A stretch of DNA of 64,000 nt from Naasia aerilata. Lineage in GTDB: Bacteria; Actinomycetota; Actinomycetes; Actinomycetales; Microbacteriaceae. Both the position numbers and the translations under genes were made by a program. Below the pieces are notes generated by a model. The model did no database searches, was not told the origin of the DNA, and saw only the letters and a program-made list of their open reading frames with translations. Shown one piece after another: positions 32,860-44,168 of this stretch (its first letter is position 1; each line of letters starts with the position of its first letter). The stretch covers positions 2,976,001 to 3,040,000 of the forward strand of contig NZ_AP027731.1 in the NCBI RefSeq assembly GCF_030296595.1. The letters are read 5' to 3'.

Positions 32860-33327
32860 TCAAGGGGTGTACGAGGCGTCCGTCTCGTCGGCCGTGGTGG
32901 TCTCCCCTGACACGGCGACGTGGGCGGGCGAGAGCAGGAACACCTTGTTGGTGACACGCTCGATCTTGCCGTACAGGCCCTGCGACAGGCCGCTCGCGAA
33001 GTCGATCAGCCGGCGGGCGTCGGCCTCGGACATCTGCGACAGGTTGATGATCACGGGCACGCCCTCGCGGAAGCTCTCGGCGATCGCCTGGGCGTCCTTG
33101 TACTGGCGGGGGTGGACCGTGAGGATCTCGTTCATCTCGCTCGGCGCAGCCGCGCGCTCGCGAACGGCGGAGCGTCGGGGCAGGGCGGTGACGGTGGCGC
33201 GCGCGGCGGCCGGGGCGGCCGGCGACGCGTGCTGGACGGGGGCGGCCGGTGACTCCGCCGCCTCGTACTCCTCGGACTCGTCGGCGAGGCCGAGGTAGAC
33301 CATCGCGTTGCGGATGGGGTTGGACAT
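32860..33327 (-). CDS. sepF: Cell division protein SepF
   Basis: Membrane anchor for FtsZ that replaces FtsA in Actinobacteria. The 155-residue protein begins with an amphipathic membrane-targeting helix ([15 protein letters not shown]), then a Pro/Ala-rich linker (about residues 20-65), and a SepF core (about 68-145) with [19 protein letters not shown] and [25 protein letters not shown]. The glycine-rich turn before the last strand ([11 protein letters not shown]) is also present. The gene follows yggS by 29 bp in the ftsZ-proximal part of the cluster. No ftsA homologue is in the cluster. Confidence 0.95.
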   Translation of the reverse strand: MSNPIRNAMVYLGLADESEEYEAAESPAAPVQHASPAAPAAARATVTALPRRSAVRERAAAPSEMNEILTVHPRQYKDAQAIAESFREGVPVIINLSQMSEADARRLIDFASGLSQGLYGKIERVTNKVFLLSPAHVAVSGETTTADETDASYTP

Positions 33328-33356
33328 GGTGACCTCCGGGGTGGCTCCCTCAGAGG

Positions 33357-34042
33357 CTAAGGGCGGAAGGGCCTCGGACCCGTGATTGCCGTGCCGATGC
33401 GGAGGTGTGTCGCGCCCTCGGCGATCGCGGCCTCGAAATCCTCGGACATCCCGGCCGACATCGCGGTCGCCTCGGGCACGATCGCGCGGACCTCCTCGGA
33501 ATGCCCGCGCAGCCTGGCGAAGGCGGCAGCAGGCTCCTCGCCGAGGGGCGCGACGGCCATGACGCCGAGCAAGCGGAGCCCGGGGGCGGCCGCGATCGCC
33601 TCGGTCAGCGCGGGGATGTCGGCCGGGGCCGCTCCCCGCGTCCGGGGTCGTCGGTCAGGTTGACCTGGAGGAACACGTCGACGGGCCGCGCACGAAGGTC
33701 GGCCGACGCCTCACTGTGGCCCTCGAGCGCGGCGACGAGCGGCACCCGGTCGACCGAGTGGATCACCGAGGCGTAGGCCCGCACCTGGCGGGCCTTCTTG
33801 CCCTGCAGCTGGCCGACGAAGTGCCAGCGGACGTCCGGCACCTGGGCGGCCTTGTCCCGGGCCTCCTGGTGACGGTTCTCGCCGAAGTCCTGCACGCCGA
33901 GCGCGCGGAGCTCCTCGACGAGCGAGACCGGGTGGAACTTCGTCACCACGATCGTGGTGATCTCCTCCGGAGAGCGCGCACTCCGCGCAGCGGCCTCGGC
34001 GACCCGGGTCCGGATCGCCGAGAGCCGCTCCGAGAGCTGCGG
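33357..34042 (-). CDS. yggS: YggS-family pyridoxal phosphate homeostasis protein (one frameshift, start unclear)
   Basis: PLP-binding protein thought to balance cellular vitamin B6 pools. The PLP lysine is in VVTKFHPV, followed by [12 protein letters not shown] and [14 protein letters not shown] lost base at CCCC 33634-33637 joins NLTDDPGR to [10 protein letters not shown], and the rest has MAVAPLG and [26 protein letters not shown]. The N-terminal part ([19 protein letters not shown]) is in frame right up to the ftsZ stop, yet contains no ATG/GTG/TTG before GTG 33949. The true start may be masked by another error or be a rare codon. Confidence 0.82.
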
Positions 34043-34043
34043 C

Positions 34044-35236
34044 TCAGCCCTTGAGGAAATCGGGGATGTCCAGGTCGTCGTCGTCCTCGTCGTAGCCGTG
34101 GTCGAGGTCGGTGGTCTGGGTGAGGGTGGTCACCTCGGCCACCGCCGCCCACTCCTGGGATCCTGTTGCGCCCTCGGAGGAGGAGAGCGGCATTCCGGCG
34201 GGAATGCCCGCGGGGATCCCGGCGGACACGGCGGCGGGGACGAGCGCCTCCACGAGGCCGGCGCGACGCCCGTCGCGGGCGACGTGCGGCTCACCGCCGT
34301 CGAAGCCGGCCGCGATGACGGTGACGCGGACCTCGTCGCCGAGCGTGTCGTCGATGACGGCGCCGAAGATGATGTTCGCCTCCGGGTGCACCGCCTCCTG
34401 GACGAGCTTGGCGGCGTCGTTGATCTCGAAGATGCCGAGGTTCGACCCGCCCTGGATGCTGAGCAGCACGCCGTGCGCTCCGTCGATCGACGCCTCGAGC
34501 AGGGGGACGCGACCGCGAGCTCGGCGGCCTTGATCGCCCGGTCGGCGCCGCGCGCCGAGCCGATGCCCATGAGGGCCGAGCCGGCGCCCTGCATGACGCT
34601 CTTCACGTCGGCGAAGTCGAGGTTGATCAGGCCGGGGGTGGTGATCAGGTCGGTGATGCCCTGCACACCGGCGAGGAGCACCTGATCGGCCGTCTGGAAG
34701 GCCTCCATGATGCTGATGCCGCGGTCGCTGATCTCGAGGAGGCGGTCGTTCGGGACGACGATGAGGGTGTCGACCTCGTTCTTGAGCGCGTCCACGCCGC
34801 GCTCGGCCTGCGACTGGCGGCGCTTGCCCTCGAAGCTGAACGGCTTGGTGACGACACCGATGGTGAGGGCGCCGATCGACTTGGCGATGCGCGCGACGAC
34901 GGGTGCGCCGCCGGTGCCCGTGCCGCCGCCCTCGCCTGCCGTGACGAAGACCATGTCGGCCCCCGCGAGGGCTTCCTCGATCTCCTCGGCGTGGTCCTCG
35001 GCGGCGCGGCGGCCGACCTCGGGATCGGCGCCGGCGCCGAGACCGCGGGTCAGCTCCCGTCCGACGTCGAGCTTCACATCGGCGTCGCTGAGGAGCAGCG
35101 CCTGGGCGTCGGTGTTGATGGCGACGAACTCGACGCCGCGAAGGCCGAGCTCGATCATCCGGTTCACGGCGTTCACGCCGCCGCCGCCGACGCCGACGAC
35201 CTTGATCACGGCCAGGTAGTTCTGGTTGTTGGTCAC
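34044..35236 (-). CDS. ftsZ: Cell division GTPase FtsZ (one frameshift)
   Basis: Tubulin-like GTPase that forms the Z ring. From GTG 35236 ([14 protein letters not shown]), with a strong GGAGG site 8 bp upstream, it reads [12 protein letters not shown], the GTP signature [12 protein letters not shown] near residue 105 and the T7 loop [10 protein letters not shown] near 205. A lost base at GGGGG 34502-34506 joins ELAVASP to [13 protein letters not shown]. The C-terminal linker has a [15 protein letters not shown] repeat, and the end ([12 protein letters not shown]) is the actinobacterial SepF/FtsW-binding tail. The repaired length is about 397 residues. Confidence 0.95.
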
Positions 35237-35479
35237 TTCGGCCTCCGACGGGTAAGTCTGAACATGGGGTTGAGGGTTAATGTCATGCTGGGTATGCATT
35301 TCCTCGAGTCAGACGGTACGCGCCTCCCCGCGGGGGACACGGAGGCGGGGCCGCGTGTCGCCGCCTCCACGGAAACCTGTCGGGAAACGGGAGCGCGCGT
35401 CGGCACCGCGGAGTGGCATCAGCTGTCCTTTCCGGCGCGAGATGGCAGCCGGAAGTGCCACCTCACGTCGCCCGAGGGG
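35237..35479 (-). promoter_or_regulatory. ftsQ-ftsZ intergenic region, probable ftsZ promoter
   Basis: This 243-bp gap is the largest within the tightly packed dcw cluster, so ftsZ probably has its own promoter here. An AT-richer patch (about 35262-35310, including TTAACCC and GCATGACATT on the minus strand) precedes the GGAGG ribosome-binding site of ftsZ. Promoter boxes cannot be assigned with confidence. A CTCCCCGCGGGGG inverted repeat lies at about 35326-35338. Confidence 0.4.
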
Positions 35480-36469
35480 TCAGCGGAGGATGCCGACGCC
35501 CGGGGAGGAGACGTCGTACTCCGACACGTTCGTCGGGGCCTGCCGCAGCAGGGCGGCGAGGTGCTGCGCCTTCCGCACGGAGTCCGCGGCACTCCCCCAC
35601 ACCACCCGCTGGCCGCCGGTGAGCACGAGCGAGACGTCGTCCGTCGTGCGGGCGGTGATGCTGTCCACCTGAGCGCGCAGGTCGGCCGGCAGCGCCACGA
35701 GCACGGCGGCGGCCGCCGTGAAGGGGACGTCGGTCCGACCGGCGCCCTGGAGGTCGATGATCGGGAACCCGGCGGGGCGCGTCGGGGTGGTGTCCAGGAC
35801 GACGCCGGCCGAGTCGACGAGGTCGAACGCCGCGCCGGCGGCGACGACGGCGACGGGCGTCCGCTCGACGATCCGCACGACCAGCGTTCCCGGCGGGCGA
35901 CTCTCGGTCGTGTAGGTCTCGATGAGCGGGAACTTCGACAGCGCCGACCGGACGGCACCGGCGTCGACGAGGGGCAGCGGGCGGCCGAGCTCGCCCGACA
36001 GCGCGTCGACGATGGCCGCCGGTGGCACCCGGCTGGCGCCCTGCACCTCGATGTCCCGGAGTGCGAAGAGCGGCGAGAAGGCGCCCAGGGCGACCACGGA
36101 GGCGAGGGCCACGAGCACCGCGCCCGAGATGAGCCAGGCGAGCCTGCGCCGGCGCAGCTGTCGGGTGAACCTCCGGACCTCTGCGCGCTCCGCCCTCTTC
36201 CGGGCCCGCGTCGCCTTGCGCACGAGCCGCGCGGCCGCCCGCGGGCTGCCCACCGCCGGCTCGCGAGGCGCGGACGGCGCAGGACGGGACCCGCGCGCCG
36301 GCGGAGTCTGTGCCGGGGGCGTCTGAGCAGGCGGCGTCTGTGCTCTCGGCGTCTGGGCCGTCGGCGTCTGTGCCGGCGGCGTCTGGACGGGCTGGGTCCG
36401 CGGGGCGCGGCCAGGCTGCTGCGCCCGCGGCGGGGCGGGCGGAGCGTCGTACCCGGACGGCCGCTTCAC
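35480..36469 (-). CDS. ftsQ: Cell division protein FtsQ
   Basis: Bitopic divisome protein that links FtsB/FtsL to the rest of the machinery. The 329-residue protein has a long cytoplasmic N-terminus rich in Pro/Gln/Thr with seven imperfect QTPPA units (about residues 25-60), a basic stretch ([18 protein letters not shown]), one membrane helix ([20 protein letters not shown], near 110-130), and an extracytoplasmic POTRA domain ([20 protein letters not shown]) and beta domain. The GTG start overlaps the murC stop (GTGA), so translation is coupled. Confidence 0.92.
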   Translation of the reverse strand: MKRPSGYDAPPAPPRAQQPGRAPRTQPVQTPPAQTPTAQTPRAQTPPAQTPPAQTPPARGSRPAPSAPREPAVGSPRAAARLVRKATRARKRAERAEVRRFTRQLRRRRLAWLISGAVLVALASVVALGAFSPLFALRDIEVQGASRVPPAAIVDALSGELGRPLPLVDAGAVRSALSKFPLIETYTTESRPPGTLVVRIVERTPVAVVAAGAAFDLVDSAGVVLDTTPTRPAGFPIIDLQGAGRTDVPFTAAAAVLVALPADLRAQVDSITARTTDDVSLVLTGGQRVVWGSAADSVRKAQHLAALLRQAPTNVSEYDVSSPGVGILR

Positions 36470-37872
36470 CCGGCGCTCGCCCCGGTCGCAAGGGAGTCGA
36501 GGACCTGCGGGATGATCCGATAGACGGACCCGCAGCTGAGCGTCATGACGATGTCCCCGGGCCTCGCGATCGCAGCGACGCGGTCCGCGGCCTCCTGCCA
36601 GTCCGGCAGGTACGCGACCCGGCTCTGGTCGGCGAACTCCTGGGAGACGAGGGCACCCGTGACCCCTGGGACCGGGTCCTCCCGCGCCCCGTCCACGTCG
36701 AGCACCACCGTGTAGTCGGCGAGCTCCTCGTAGGTCTGGGCGAACTGGGGAGCCATGAGCTTCGTGCGGCTGAACAGGTGCGGCTGGTGGATGGCGATGA
36801 CCCGCCCCTCCCCCGCCGCCGTGCGCGCGGCGGCGAGGGCCGCGGCGACCTCCGACGGGTGGTGGGCATAGTCGTCGTACACGCGGACGCCCTGCACCGT
36901 GCCCTTGAGCTCGAAACGGCGCTTCGTCCCGTCGAAGCGCTCGAGGGCTGCGGCGACCGCGGCGGGCTCGAAGCCGAGGCCGACGAGCACGGCGAACGCG
37001 CCGGCGGCGTTGAGGGCGTTGTGCCTGCCGAGGACCTGGAGCCGGAAGGGGTGGTTATCGCCCTTCCAGGAGAAGGCACCGGCGACCGGTCCGTCGGTGT
37101 CCAGGTCGATGAGGCGCACGTCCGCCGACTCGGCCACGCCGAAGCTGATGGTCCGGGTGCCGGGCAGCTGCGCCGCGATCCGCTGGGCACCCGCGTCGTC
37201 CGAGGAGAGCGCGACGAACTCGCGCGCCCGCTCGGCGAACGCGACGAAGGCCTCGTCGAACGCACCGACACTGCCGTAGTGGTCGAGGTGGTCGGCGTCC
37301 ACGTTGGTGATGAGGGCGACCGAGGTGTCGTAGAGCAGGAAGGACCCGTCGGACTCGTCCGCCTCGAGCACGAACAGCTCTCCCGAGCCGGCGGCCGAGC
37401 TGCGCCCGAGCGAGGAGATCACTCCCCCGTTCACGTAGGAGGGATCAGCGCCGAGCTCGAGCAGGGCGGTGACGATCATGCCGCCGGATGTGGTCTTGCC
37501 GTGCGCCCCCGCCACCGAGACCACGCGCTTGCCCCGGGTCAGCCAGGCGAGAGCCTGCGACCGGTGCAGCACCGGGATGCCGTGGGCCAGCGCGTACCGG
37601 TACTCCGGGTTGTCCTCCCAGAGCGCGCTCGTCACCACGAGCGTGTCGGCATCGCCGACGTTCTCCGCCGCGTGCCCGACGGTGACCCGGGCGCCCGCCT
37701 CGCGCAGGCCCGCGAGGTACGGACTCTCGTCGCGGTCCGATCCGGAGACCCGGATGCCGGCCTTGAGGAACAGGTGCGCGATGCCGCTCATGCCTGAGCC
37801 GCCGATGCCCACGAAGTGCACTGCGCCGAGCTCGTCGGGGATCCGGAGCGTGAGGTCAGGCTTGAGTGGCAC
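36466..37872 (-). CDS. murC: UDP-N-acetylmuramate--L-alanine ligase
   Basis: Adds the first amino acid, L-alanine, to UDP-MurNAc. The 468-residue ligase begins with the Rossmann-type [14 protein letters not shown] near residue 21. The ATP loop is [12 protein letters not shown] near 118, with EADESDGSF near 170 and [10 protein letters not shown] near 190. The C-terminal domain carries [15 protein letters not shown] near 312. Start is GTG 37872, 26 bp after the murG stop. It precedes ftsQ and follows murG, the conserved actinobacterial order. Confidence 0.95.
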   Translation of the reverse strand: MPLKPDLTLRIPDELGAVHFVGIGGSGMSGIAHLFLKAGIRVSGSDRDESPYLAGLREAGARVTVGHAAENVGDADTLVVTSALWEDNPEYRYALAHGIPVLHRSQALAWLTRGKRVVSVAGAHGKTTSGGMIVTALLELGADPSYVNGGVISSLGRSSAAGSGELFVLEADESDGSFLLYDTSVALITNVDADHLDHYGSVGAFDEAFVAFAERAREFVALSSDDAGAQRIAAQLPGTRTISFGVAESADVRLIDLDTDGPVAGAFSWKGDNHPFRLQVLGRHNALNAAGAFAVLVGLGFEPAAVAAALERFDGTKRRFELKGTVQGVRVYDDYAHHPSEVAAALAAARTAAGEGRVIAIHQPHLFSRTKLMAPQFAQTYEELADYTVVLDVDGAREDPVPGVTGALVSQEFADQSRVAYLPDWQEAADRVAAIARPGDIVMTLSCGSVYRIIPQVLDSLATGASAG

Positions 37873-37898
37873 GGTTCCAGGGTACGAGACGGGCTGGA

Positions 37899-38980
37899 TC
37901 AGCCCGGGAGCGGCTCCCGCGCGGCGAGGAGCAGGTCCACCATGCGGTCGGCGCCGTTGCGCACCCCGGTGCGTGCGGCGGCGGTCGCCATGGCGTCACG
38001 GCGGGCGGGATCCCGCAGCAGGGGCAGCAGCTCGGAGTCGACGAAGGCGGGCAGGAAGCGCGCGTCGTCGACGAGCACCCCGCCCCCGGCCTCGACCAGC
38101 TCGCGGGCGTTGAAGCGCTGCTCCCCGTTGCCCACGGGGTACGGCACGTAGACCGCGGGGATGCCGAGAGCCGCCAGTTCGCTGACCGTGGCGGCGCCGG
38201 CGCGCGAGACGGCGAAGTCGGCGGCCGAGAGCGCGAGGTCCATCCGGTCGCAGTACTCGAGCATCCTGTAGCCGGGGAGGCCGGGATCTTCGACCTCGGC
38301 GCGCCCGCCGACGATGTGCAGCAGCGACCAGCCGGCATCGAGGATCGCGGGGGCGGAGGCAAGCACGGTCGCGTTGAGCCGGCGGGCGCCGAGCGACCCG
38401 CCCGTGACCAGGAGGACGGGCCGGGTGGGGTCCAGGTCGAAAGCCGCAAGGGCCTCCGGGCGGGCCGCGACCCGGTCGAGGTTCTCGATCTCGGAGCGCA
38501 GCGGCATGCCGACGACGGTCGCGTGCGGCAGCGGGGTGCCCGGGAAGGCGACGCCGACCGTCTCGGTGAGCCGGGCGCCGAGCCGGTTCGCCATGCCCGG
38601 CTTCGCGTTCGCCTCGTGCAGGGCCAGAGGGATGCGCGCGCGGCGGGCCGCCAGGTAGGCGGGCGCTGCGGCGTACCCGCCGAAGCCCACGACTCCCCCA
38701 CCCCGCGCTCGCGGAGCCTGTCGGCGAGCCCTCGGACGGTTCGAGCGAATGCGGGGCCGAAGGCCAGCGCCGACCGGTTCGGCCGGCGCGGGAACGGAAG
38801 CCGTGGGATGGTCAGCAGCTCGTACCCCCGGGCGGGCACCAGGCGCGCCTCCAGGCCCTCCGCGGTGCCGAGCACGAGCACCTCGTCCTCGGGGCGCCGG
38901 CGGCGGAGCGCATCCGCGACCGCGAGCAGCGGGTTCACGTGGCCGGCGGTGCCGCCGCCGGCGAGCAGCCACGTCGTCAT
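37899..38980 (-). CDS. murG: UDP-GlcNAc:lipid I N-acetylglucosaminyltransferase MurG (one frameshift)
   Basis: Adds GlcNAc to lipid I to give lipid II at the inner membrane face. ATG 38980 overlaps the ftsW stop (ATGA). The [13 protein letters not shown] loop is at residues 8-20. A lost base at CCCCC 38695-38699 joins RERGVG to [16 protein letters not shown]. Then come [25 protein letters not shown] (donor-site loop) and [27 protein letters not shown]. The repaired length is about 360 residues, standard for MurG. Confidence 0.95.
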
Positions 38981-40220
38981 CGCACGCGCCCGGGAGCGAC
39001 CAGGGCCGGCTCCGGCTCGGCCACGTGCGCCGCGCGAGCGATGGACAGCACGATCCCGAGCGCCGCGAGCGTCATGATCAGCGACGAGCCGCCCGAGGAG
39101 ATCAGCGGCAAGGGGACGCCGAGCACGGGGAGCACCCCGAGGATGACGGCGATGTTGACGAGGGCTTGAGAGAGCACCCACACCATGATGGCGCTCGTCA
39201 CGATGCGGGAGAACATGTCCGGGCTCGCCTGCACGACGCGGAGGAAGCCGACCGCCAGCACGACGAAGAGGAACAGGACCACCACCGCGCCGATGAGCCC
39301 CAGCTCCTCGCCGATCACCGCGAAGATGAAGTCGTTGTCCGCCTCGGGCAGCCACGACCACTTCGCCTTCGAGTTGCCGAGCCCGACGCCGAAGACCCCG
39401 CCGGCCGCCAGAGCCCAGGTGCCGTGCTTCACCTGCCAGCAGGTGTCGAGGTAGTCGGTCTGGCATCCAGACAGCCAGGCGTTGATGCGATCGACGCGCG
39501 AGGTGCTGAAGCGCGAGAACACGAACGCCAGCAGGCCGGCCGCGACGGCGCCGACCGCCAGGAACCGGATGCGGACGCCCGCGAAGAAGAGCCCCCGAAG
39601 ACGATGGCCGCCATGATCAGCGCGGTGCCGAGATCCCGCCCGATCAGCACCAGGCCGATGAGGACGCCGGCCACCGGGACGACGAGGGCGATCAGGCGCC
39701 TCCCGTCGGCGAGCTGGTGGTGCCGGGCGGACAGCACCTGGCCGAGCCACAGCACGAGGGCGACCTTGGACACCTCGGACGGCTGGATGCTCATGAAGCC
39801 GATGTCGAGCCAGTTCCGGTTGCCGCCGTAGCCGTAGCCGAGGGGCGTGAAGACGAGCAGCTGGAGGATCGTCGCCACCGCGAGGGCGGGCAGGGCGAGC
39901 ACCTTCCACGCGCGGGGCGGCAGGCGGGACAGGATCAGCATGAGCGGCACCCCGATCACCGCGGCGCCGCCCTGCGTGAGGAACGCGGAGAAGGAGTTGC
40001 GCTGGTCGACGAACGACTCGACGCTCGAGGAGGACAGCACCATCACGAGGCCGAAGGCGACGAGGAACAGCGTGGTGCCGAGGAGCAGGAAGAAGCTGCT
40101 GGACTCGGCGGTCAGCGACCGCCCGAGGGAGATGCGGGCGGCCATGCCCGCCGTGCGCGGCCGGGGGACGGCCGCCGATCGCAGGGCCTCAGCTGGCGGT
40201 GCGAGAGGTGTCCGGGTCAT
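38977..40220 (-). CDS. ftsW: Lipid II polymerase FtsW (one frameshift)
   Basis: SEDS-family glycosyltransferase that polymerises lipid II at the septum with FtsI. From ATG 40220 ([13 protein letters not shown]) a cytoplasmic leader precedes ten hydrophobic segments. A lost base at CCCCC 39592-39596 joins AIVFGG to [13 protein letters not shown]. Conserved motifs include [41 protein letters not shown] and the C-terminal [11 protein letters not shown]. The start lies inside the last 32 bp of murD. The repaired length is about 414 residues. Confidence 0.93.
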
Positions 40221-41691
40221 CCGCGGCGCCTCCCAGCACGTCTCGGACGGCCGTCGCGAACGCGCGGCCGCGGTGGGCGTAATCGTCGAACTGGTCCATC
40301 GACGCCGCGGCGGGCGCCAGCAGGACCACATCGCCAGGCTGTGCCGCGTCCCGCGCGAGGCGGGCCGCGACCGGCATGACCTGTTCAGTGTCACGCTCGT
40401 CGACGGGGTGCACCGGGACCCCCGGCGCGTGTCGCGCGAACGCCTCGAGGACGGGGCCGCGGTCGGCGCCGATCACGATGGCCGCACGGAGACGCCCCGC
40501 GCGCTTGGCGACGAGCTCGCCGATGTCGACTCCCTTGAGCAGTCCGCCGACGATCCAGACCACCGGCTCGAAGGCGCCGAGCGAGGCATCCGCGGCGTGC
40601 GGGTTGGTCGCCTTCGAGTCGTCGATCCAGCGGACCCCGTCCTGCTCGGCGACGAGCTCGATGCGGTGCGGGTCGAGCCGGAAGGAGCGCAGCGCGTCGC
40701 GGATGGTGGGCGGTGGCACGTCCAGAGAGCGGGCGAGGGCGCTCGCGGCGAGCACGTTCGCGACGATGTGCGGGGCGGAGAGGCCGGCGGCGTGCAGCTC
40801 GTCGACCGTCGTGAGCTCGAGGGCGCTGTCCCGCCGCTCCTCGAGGAAGGCGCGATCGCAGAGGATGCCGTCGACGAGCCCCACCTCGCTCATGCGCGGC
40901 ACGCCGAGCGTGAACCCGATGGCACGGGCGCCCTCCACGACCTCGGCGTCCCGGACGAGCTCCTCCGTCACCGGGTCGTCCAGGTTGAAGACGCACGCCA
41001 CGCGGGTGCGCTCGAAGACGCGGCCCTTCGCGGCACGGTAGGCCTCCGCGGAGCCGTGCCAGTCGAGGTGGTCGTCGGCGATGTTGAGGCACGCGCTCGA
41101 GTACGGAGACACGAGCTCCATCCAGTGCAGCTGGTAGCTCGAGAGCTCGACGACGAGCACGTCGAAGCCGGTGGGGTCGCGGATCGCGTCGAGCACCGGG
41201 GCGCCGATATTGCCGCAGGCCATGACGCTGCGTCCGGTCGCCGCCACCATCGCGGTCACCAGCCGGACGGTCGTCGTCTTGCCGTTCGTGCCGGTGACCG
41301 TGATCCATTCGGCGGGCGTCCCGGTCTTGTCCCGCAGGCGCCAGGCGAGGTCGATGTCTCCCCAGATCGGGATCTCGGCCGCGGCGGCCGCGGCTAGCAC
41401 GGGGTGGTCCGGGTGATATCCGGGCGAGACGATCACGAAGTCCGGGGCGAATGCCCCCAGGGCCGCGACCTGAGCGGCCGGATCGCCGCCCTCCGCGAGG
41501 GCCCCGCCGATCACCCGCAGCAGCTCGGCTCGATCCGCCGGGGCGCGGTCGGCCACGACGAGCACCTCGACGCCGAGCTCGATCAGGGTGTCCGCGGCCG
41601 CGAACCCGGTCACGCCGAGCCCGAGGACGACCGCGCGGAGGCCCGTCCAGTCCGCGTGCCAGCTCGTCAGCGCGTCCAGGCGCTCCGTCAT
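40189..41691 (-). CDS. murD: UDP-N-acetylmuramoylalanine--D-glutamate ligase
   Basis: Adds D-glutamate to UDP-MurNAc-L-Ala. The 500-residue ligase has an N-terminal Rossmann domain ([16 protein letters not shown] near residue 19). The ATP loop is [13 protein letters not shown] near 130, with [10 protein letters not shown] near 172 and [10 protein letters not shown] near 190. The C-terminal domain carries [12 protein letters not shown] near 345. Start ATG 41691 overlaps the mraY stop by one base pair step (TGATG). Upstream in-frame sequence lies inside mraY and is not part of it. Confidence 0.95.
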   Translation of the reverse strand: MTERLDALTSWHADWTGLRAVVLGLGVTGFAAADTLIELGVEVLVVADRAPADRAELLRVIGGALAEGGDPAAQVAALGAFAPDFVIVSPGYHPDHPVLAAAAAAEIPIWGDIDLAWRLRDKTGTPAEWITVTGTNGKTTTVRLVTAMVAATGRSVMACGNIGAPVLDAIRDPTGFDVLVVELSSYQLHWMELVSPYSSACLNIADDHLDWHGSAEAYRAAKGRVFERTRVACVFNLDDPVTEELVRDAEVVEGARAIGFTLGVPRMSEVGLVDGILCDRAFLEERRDSALELTTVDELHAAGLSAPHIVANVLAASALARSLDVPPPTIRDALRSFRLDPHRIELVAEQDGVRWIDDSKATNPHAADASLGAFEPVVWIVGGLLKGVDIGELVAKRAGRLRAAIVIGADRGPVLEAFARHAPGVPVHPVDERDTEQVMPVAARLARDAAQPGDVVLLAPAAASMDQFDDYAHRGRAFATAVRDVLGGAADDPDTSRTAS

Positions 41692-42784
41692 CGCGACAGC
41701 CACTCCAGGTAGAAGGCGCCGACGCCGGCGCCTGCGAGCAGACCGGAGATGATCCAGAACCGCACGACGACGGTGACCTCGGCCCATCCCTTCAGCTCGA
41801 AGTGATGGTGCAGCGGACTCATCAGGAAGATGCGTTTGCCGTGGGAGAGCTTGAAGTAGGCGCGCTGCAGGATCACCGAGCCGGTGACGATGACGAACAG
41901 GCCGCCGATCGGGACGAGCAGCAGCTCGGTGTGGCTGAGGATGCCGAGCGCCGCGAGTGCGCCGCCGATCGAGAGCGATCCGGTGTCACCGAGGAAGATC
42001 TGCGCCGGAGAGGTGTTCCACCACAGGAACCCGACGAGCGCGCCCACGAGCGCGGTCGCCACGATGGCGAGGTCGAGCGGGTCCCGCACGTAGTACGCCT
42101 TGTAGGCGACATCGGGATCGAGGCCCAGGCCGTACGCGTACTGGTTGTTCTGCCAGAAGCCGATGATGATGTACGACCCGATGGCGAGGATCGACGCGCC
42201 GGTCGCAAGCCCGTCGAGGCCGTCCGCGACGTTGACGCCGTTCGAGGTGCTCGTCGTGAGGAACGCGACCCACAGGATGTAGACGATGATCCCGCCGATC
42301 GCACCGAACAGCAGGACGAAGTCGAAGCGGGTGTCCCGGAACAGCGACACGGCGGTCGAGGCCGGCGTGATGTCGTGGTTGTTCGGGAACTGGAGCGCGA
42401 GCAGCCCGAAGGCGACCGCCACGATCACCTGGCCGAGGATCTTCGCCCAGCCGCCGAGGCCGAGGCTCCTCTGGTTGCGCGTCTTGAGGAAGTCGTCCAG
42501 GAAGCCGACGGCGCCGAGCCCGACCATCATGAACAGCACGAGCAGGGCGGAGATCTGGATGTGCTCGCCGCTCGTGAGCGTCCCGGTGAAGTAGCCGACG
42601 ATCGTGGCCGCGATGACGACGAGCCCGCCCATCGTGGGCGTCCCGCGCTTGGAGTGGTGACTCACCGGGCCGTCGTCGCGGATGAACTGGCCCCACTCGA
42701 GCCGCCGGAAGAGGCGGATGAAGAGAGGAGTCAGGAACAGCGAGAAGGCGAGGAGATCACCCCCGCTGTCAGAAGCGCCTGCAC
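41688..42784 (-). CDS. mraY: Phospho-N-acetylmuramoyl-pentapeptide transferase (one frameshift)
   Basis: Transfers phospho-MurNAc-pentapeptide onto undecaprenyl phosphate to make lipid I. From GTG 42784 ([10 protein letters not shown]), one lost base at the GG at 42752-42753 leads into [21 protein letters not shown] and [19 protein letters not shown]. Ten hydrophobic helices follow, with the catalytic [12 protein letters not shown] near residue 195 and HHHFELKGW near the end. The start overlaps the murF end by 16 bp. The repaired length is about 365 residues, the standard size. Confidence 0.94.
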
Positions 42785-44168
42785 GAGACCAATTCTCCCA
42801 GCCGGTCGCCGAGGAACCGGAGCCGCGCCGAGTTCGACGATTTCACCAGCACCGTGTCCCCCGCTCGCAGGATGCCCGCGAGCACCTCCTCGGCCTCGTC
42901 GAGGTCCTCGACGTACATGCTCTCCCCGTCCCATGAGCCCTGCAGGCCGGCGGCGAGGTGGATGCGGCGGGCACCCGGCCCGACGACGACGAGCTGCCCG
43001 ATGTTGAGCCGGACGGCGAGCAGGCCGATCCGGTCGTGCTCCTCGCCGGCCAGGTCGCCGAGCTCGCTCATCTCGCCGAGGACGGCGACGGTGCGGCCGG
43101 GCGCGACCTGCGCGAGCGTCTTGAGCGCGGCGGCCATGGAGTCGGGGCTCGCGTTGTACGCGTCGTTGATGACCGTCACGTTCTCGCCCGGGAGCACCTC
43201 CATGCGCCAGCGCTCGGCGCGGGTCACGCTCTCGAGGCCCGCGACGATGTCGTCCGCGGGGACGCCGAGCACGCTCGTCGCGGCCGCTGCGGCCAGTGCG
43301 TTGGTGACGTGGTGCTCGCCGAGGACGGCGAAGCGGACGGGGCGCGGCTCCTCCCCCGGCAGGACGAGGGTGAAGCTCGTGCCCCTGGCGTCGGCGCGGA
43401 CGTCCTCGGCGCGGACGTCGCCGGCGGAGCGGCCGAACCGGACGACGCGCGCCCGCGTGACCTCCGCCATGCCGGCCACTCGGAAGTCGTCGGCGTTGAG
43501 GATCGCGACGTCCTCGGGCAGCAGGTCGCGCACCATCTCGGATTTGGCCTCGACCGTGCGCTCGATGCCGCCGAACTCGCCGGCGTGCGCGAGGCCCACG
43601 GTGAGGACGATCCCGACGTCGGGGTGCGCCATCCGGATGAGCCGGCTGATCTCGCCCTTCCCGCTCGCCCCCATCTCGGCGGCCAGGAAGTCCGTCGTCT
43701 CGGTCAGCCGCAGCATGGTGTGCGGGCCTCCGACCTCGTTGTTGAAGGACTCCTTGGCCGCGACCGTCTCGCCGCGGCGGCTGAGGATGGCGCCCAGCAG
43801 GTTCTTCGTCGTCGTCTTGCCGTTCGAGCCGGTGACGGCCACGATGCGCAGCCGGCCGAGCGCTCGGACGCGCCGGACCACCTCGGTGGCCAGGGAGCCC
43901 AGCGCGTCGACCGAGTCGGACACGACGACCTGAGGCACGGGGAGGTCGAGGCGGTGCTCGACGATCAGCAGCGCGGCGCCGCGCTCGAGGGCGGAGGGCG
44001 CGAACAGGTGACCGTCGGTCTCCTCGCCGCGCTTCGCGACGAAGATGCCGCCAGGGACGATCTCCCGCGAGTCGGTCTCGACGGCGCCGGAGAAGACGGC
44101 GGAGCCGGGGGCTCCGAAGGCCTCCCCGCGACCGCGGCGGCGATCTCGTCGAGCGTGAGTGCGATCAC
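42769..44168 (-). CDS. murF: UDP-MurNAc-tripeptide--D-alanyl-D-alanine ligase (one frameshift)
   Basis: Adds D-Ala-D-Ala to complete the peptide stem. GTG 44168 overlaps the murE stop (GTGA). After [15 protein letters not shown], one lost base at CCCC 44124-44127 separates it from [16 protein letters not shown] and [12 protein letters not shown]. The ATP loop is [12 protein letters not shown], followed by [21 protein letters not shown], and [12 protein letters not shown] near residue 330. The repaired length is about 466 residues. Confidence 0.94.

Noticed and set aside
34500..34510. Programmed frameshifting in ftsZ and other genes
   Set aside because: There are 23 shifts in 19 unrelated genes, all of the same single-base-loss type; no slippery heptamer or stimulatory structure is shared. 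Sequencing error explains them better.
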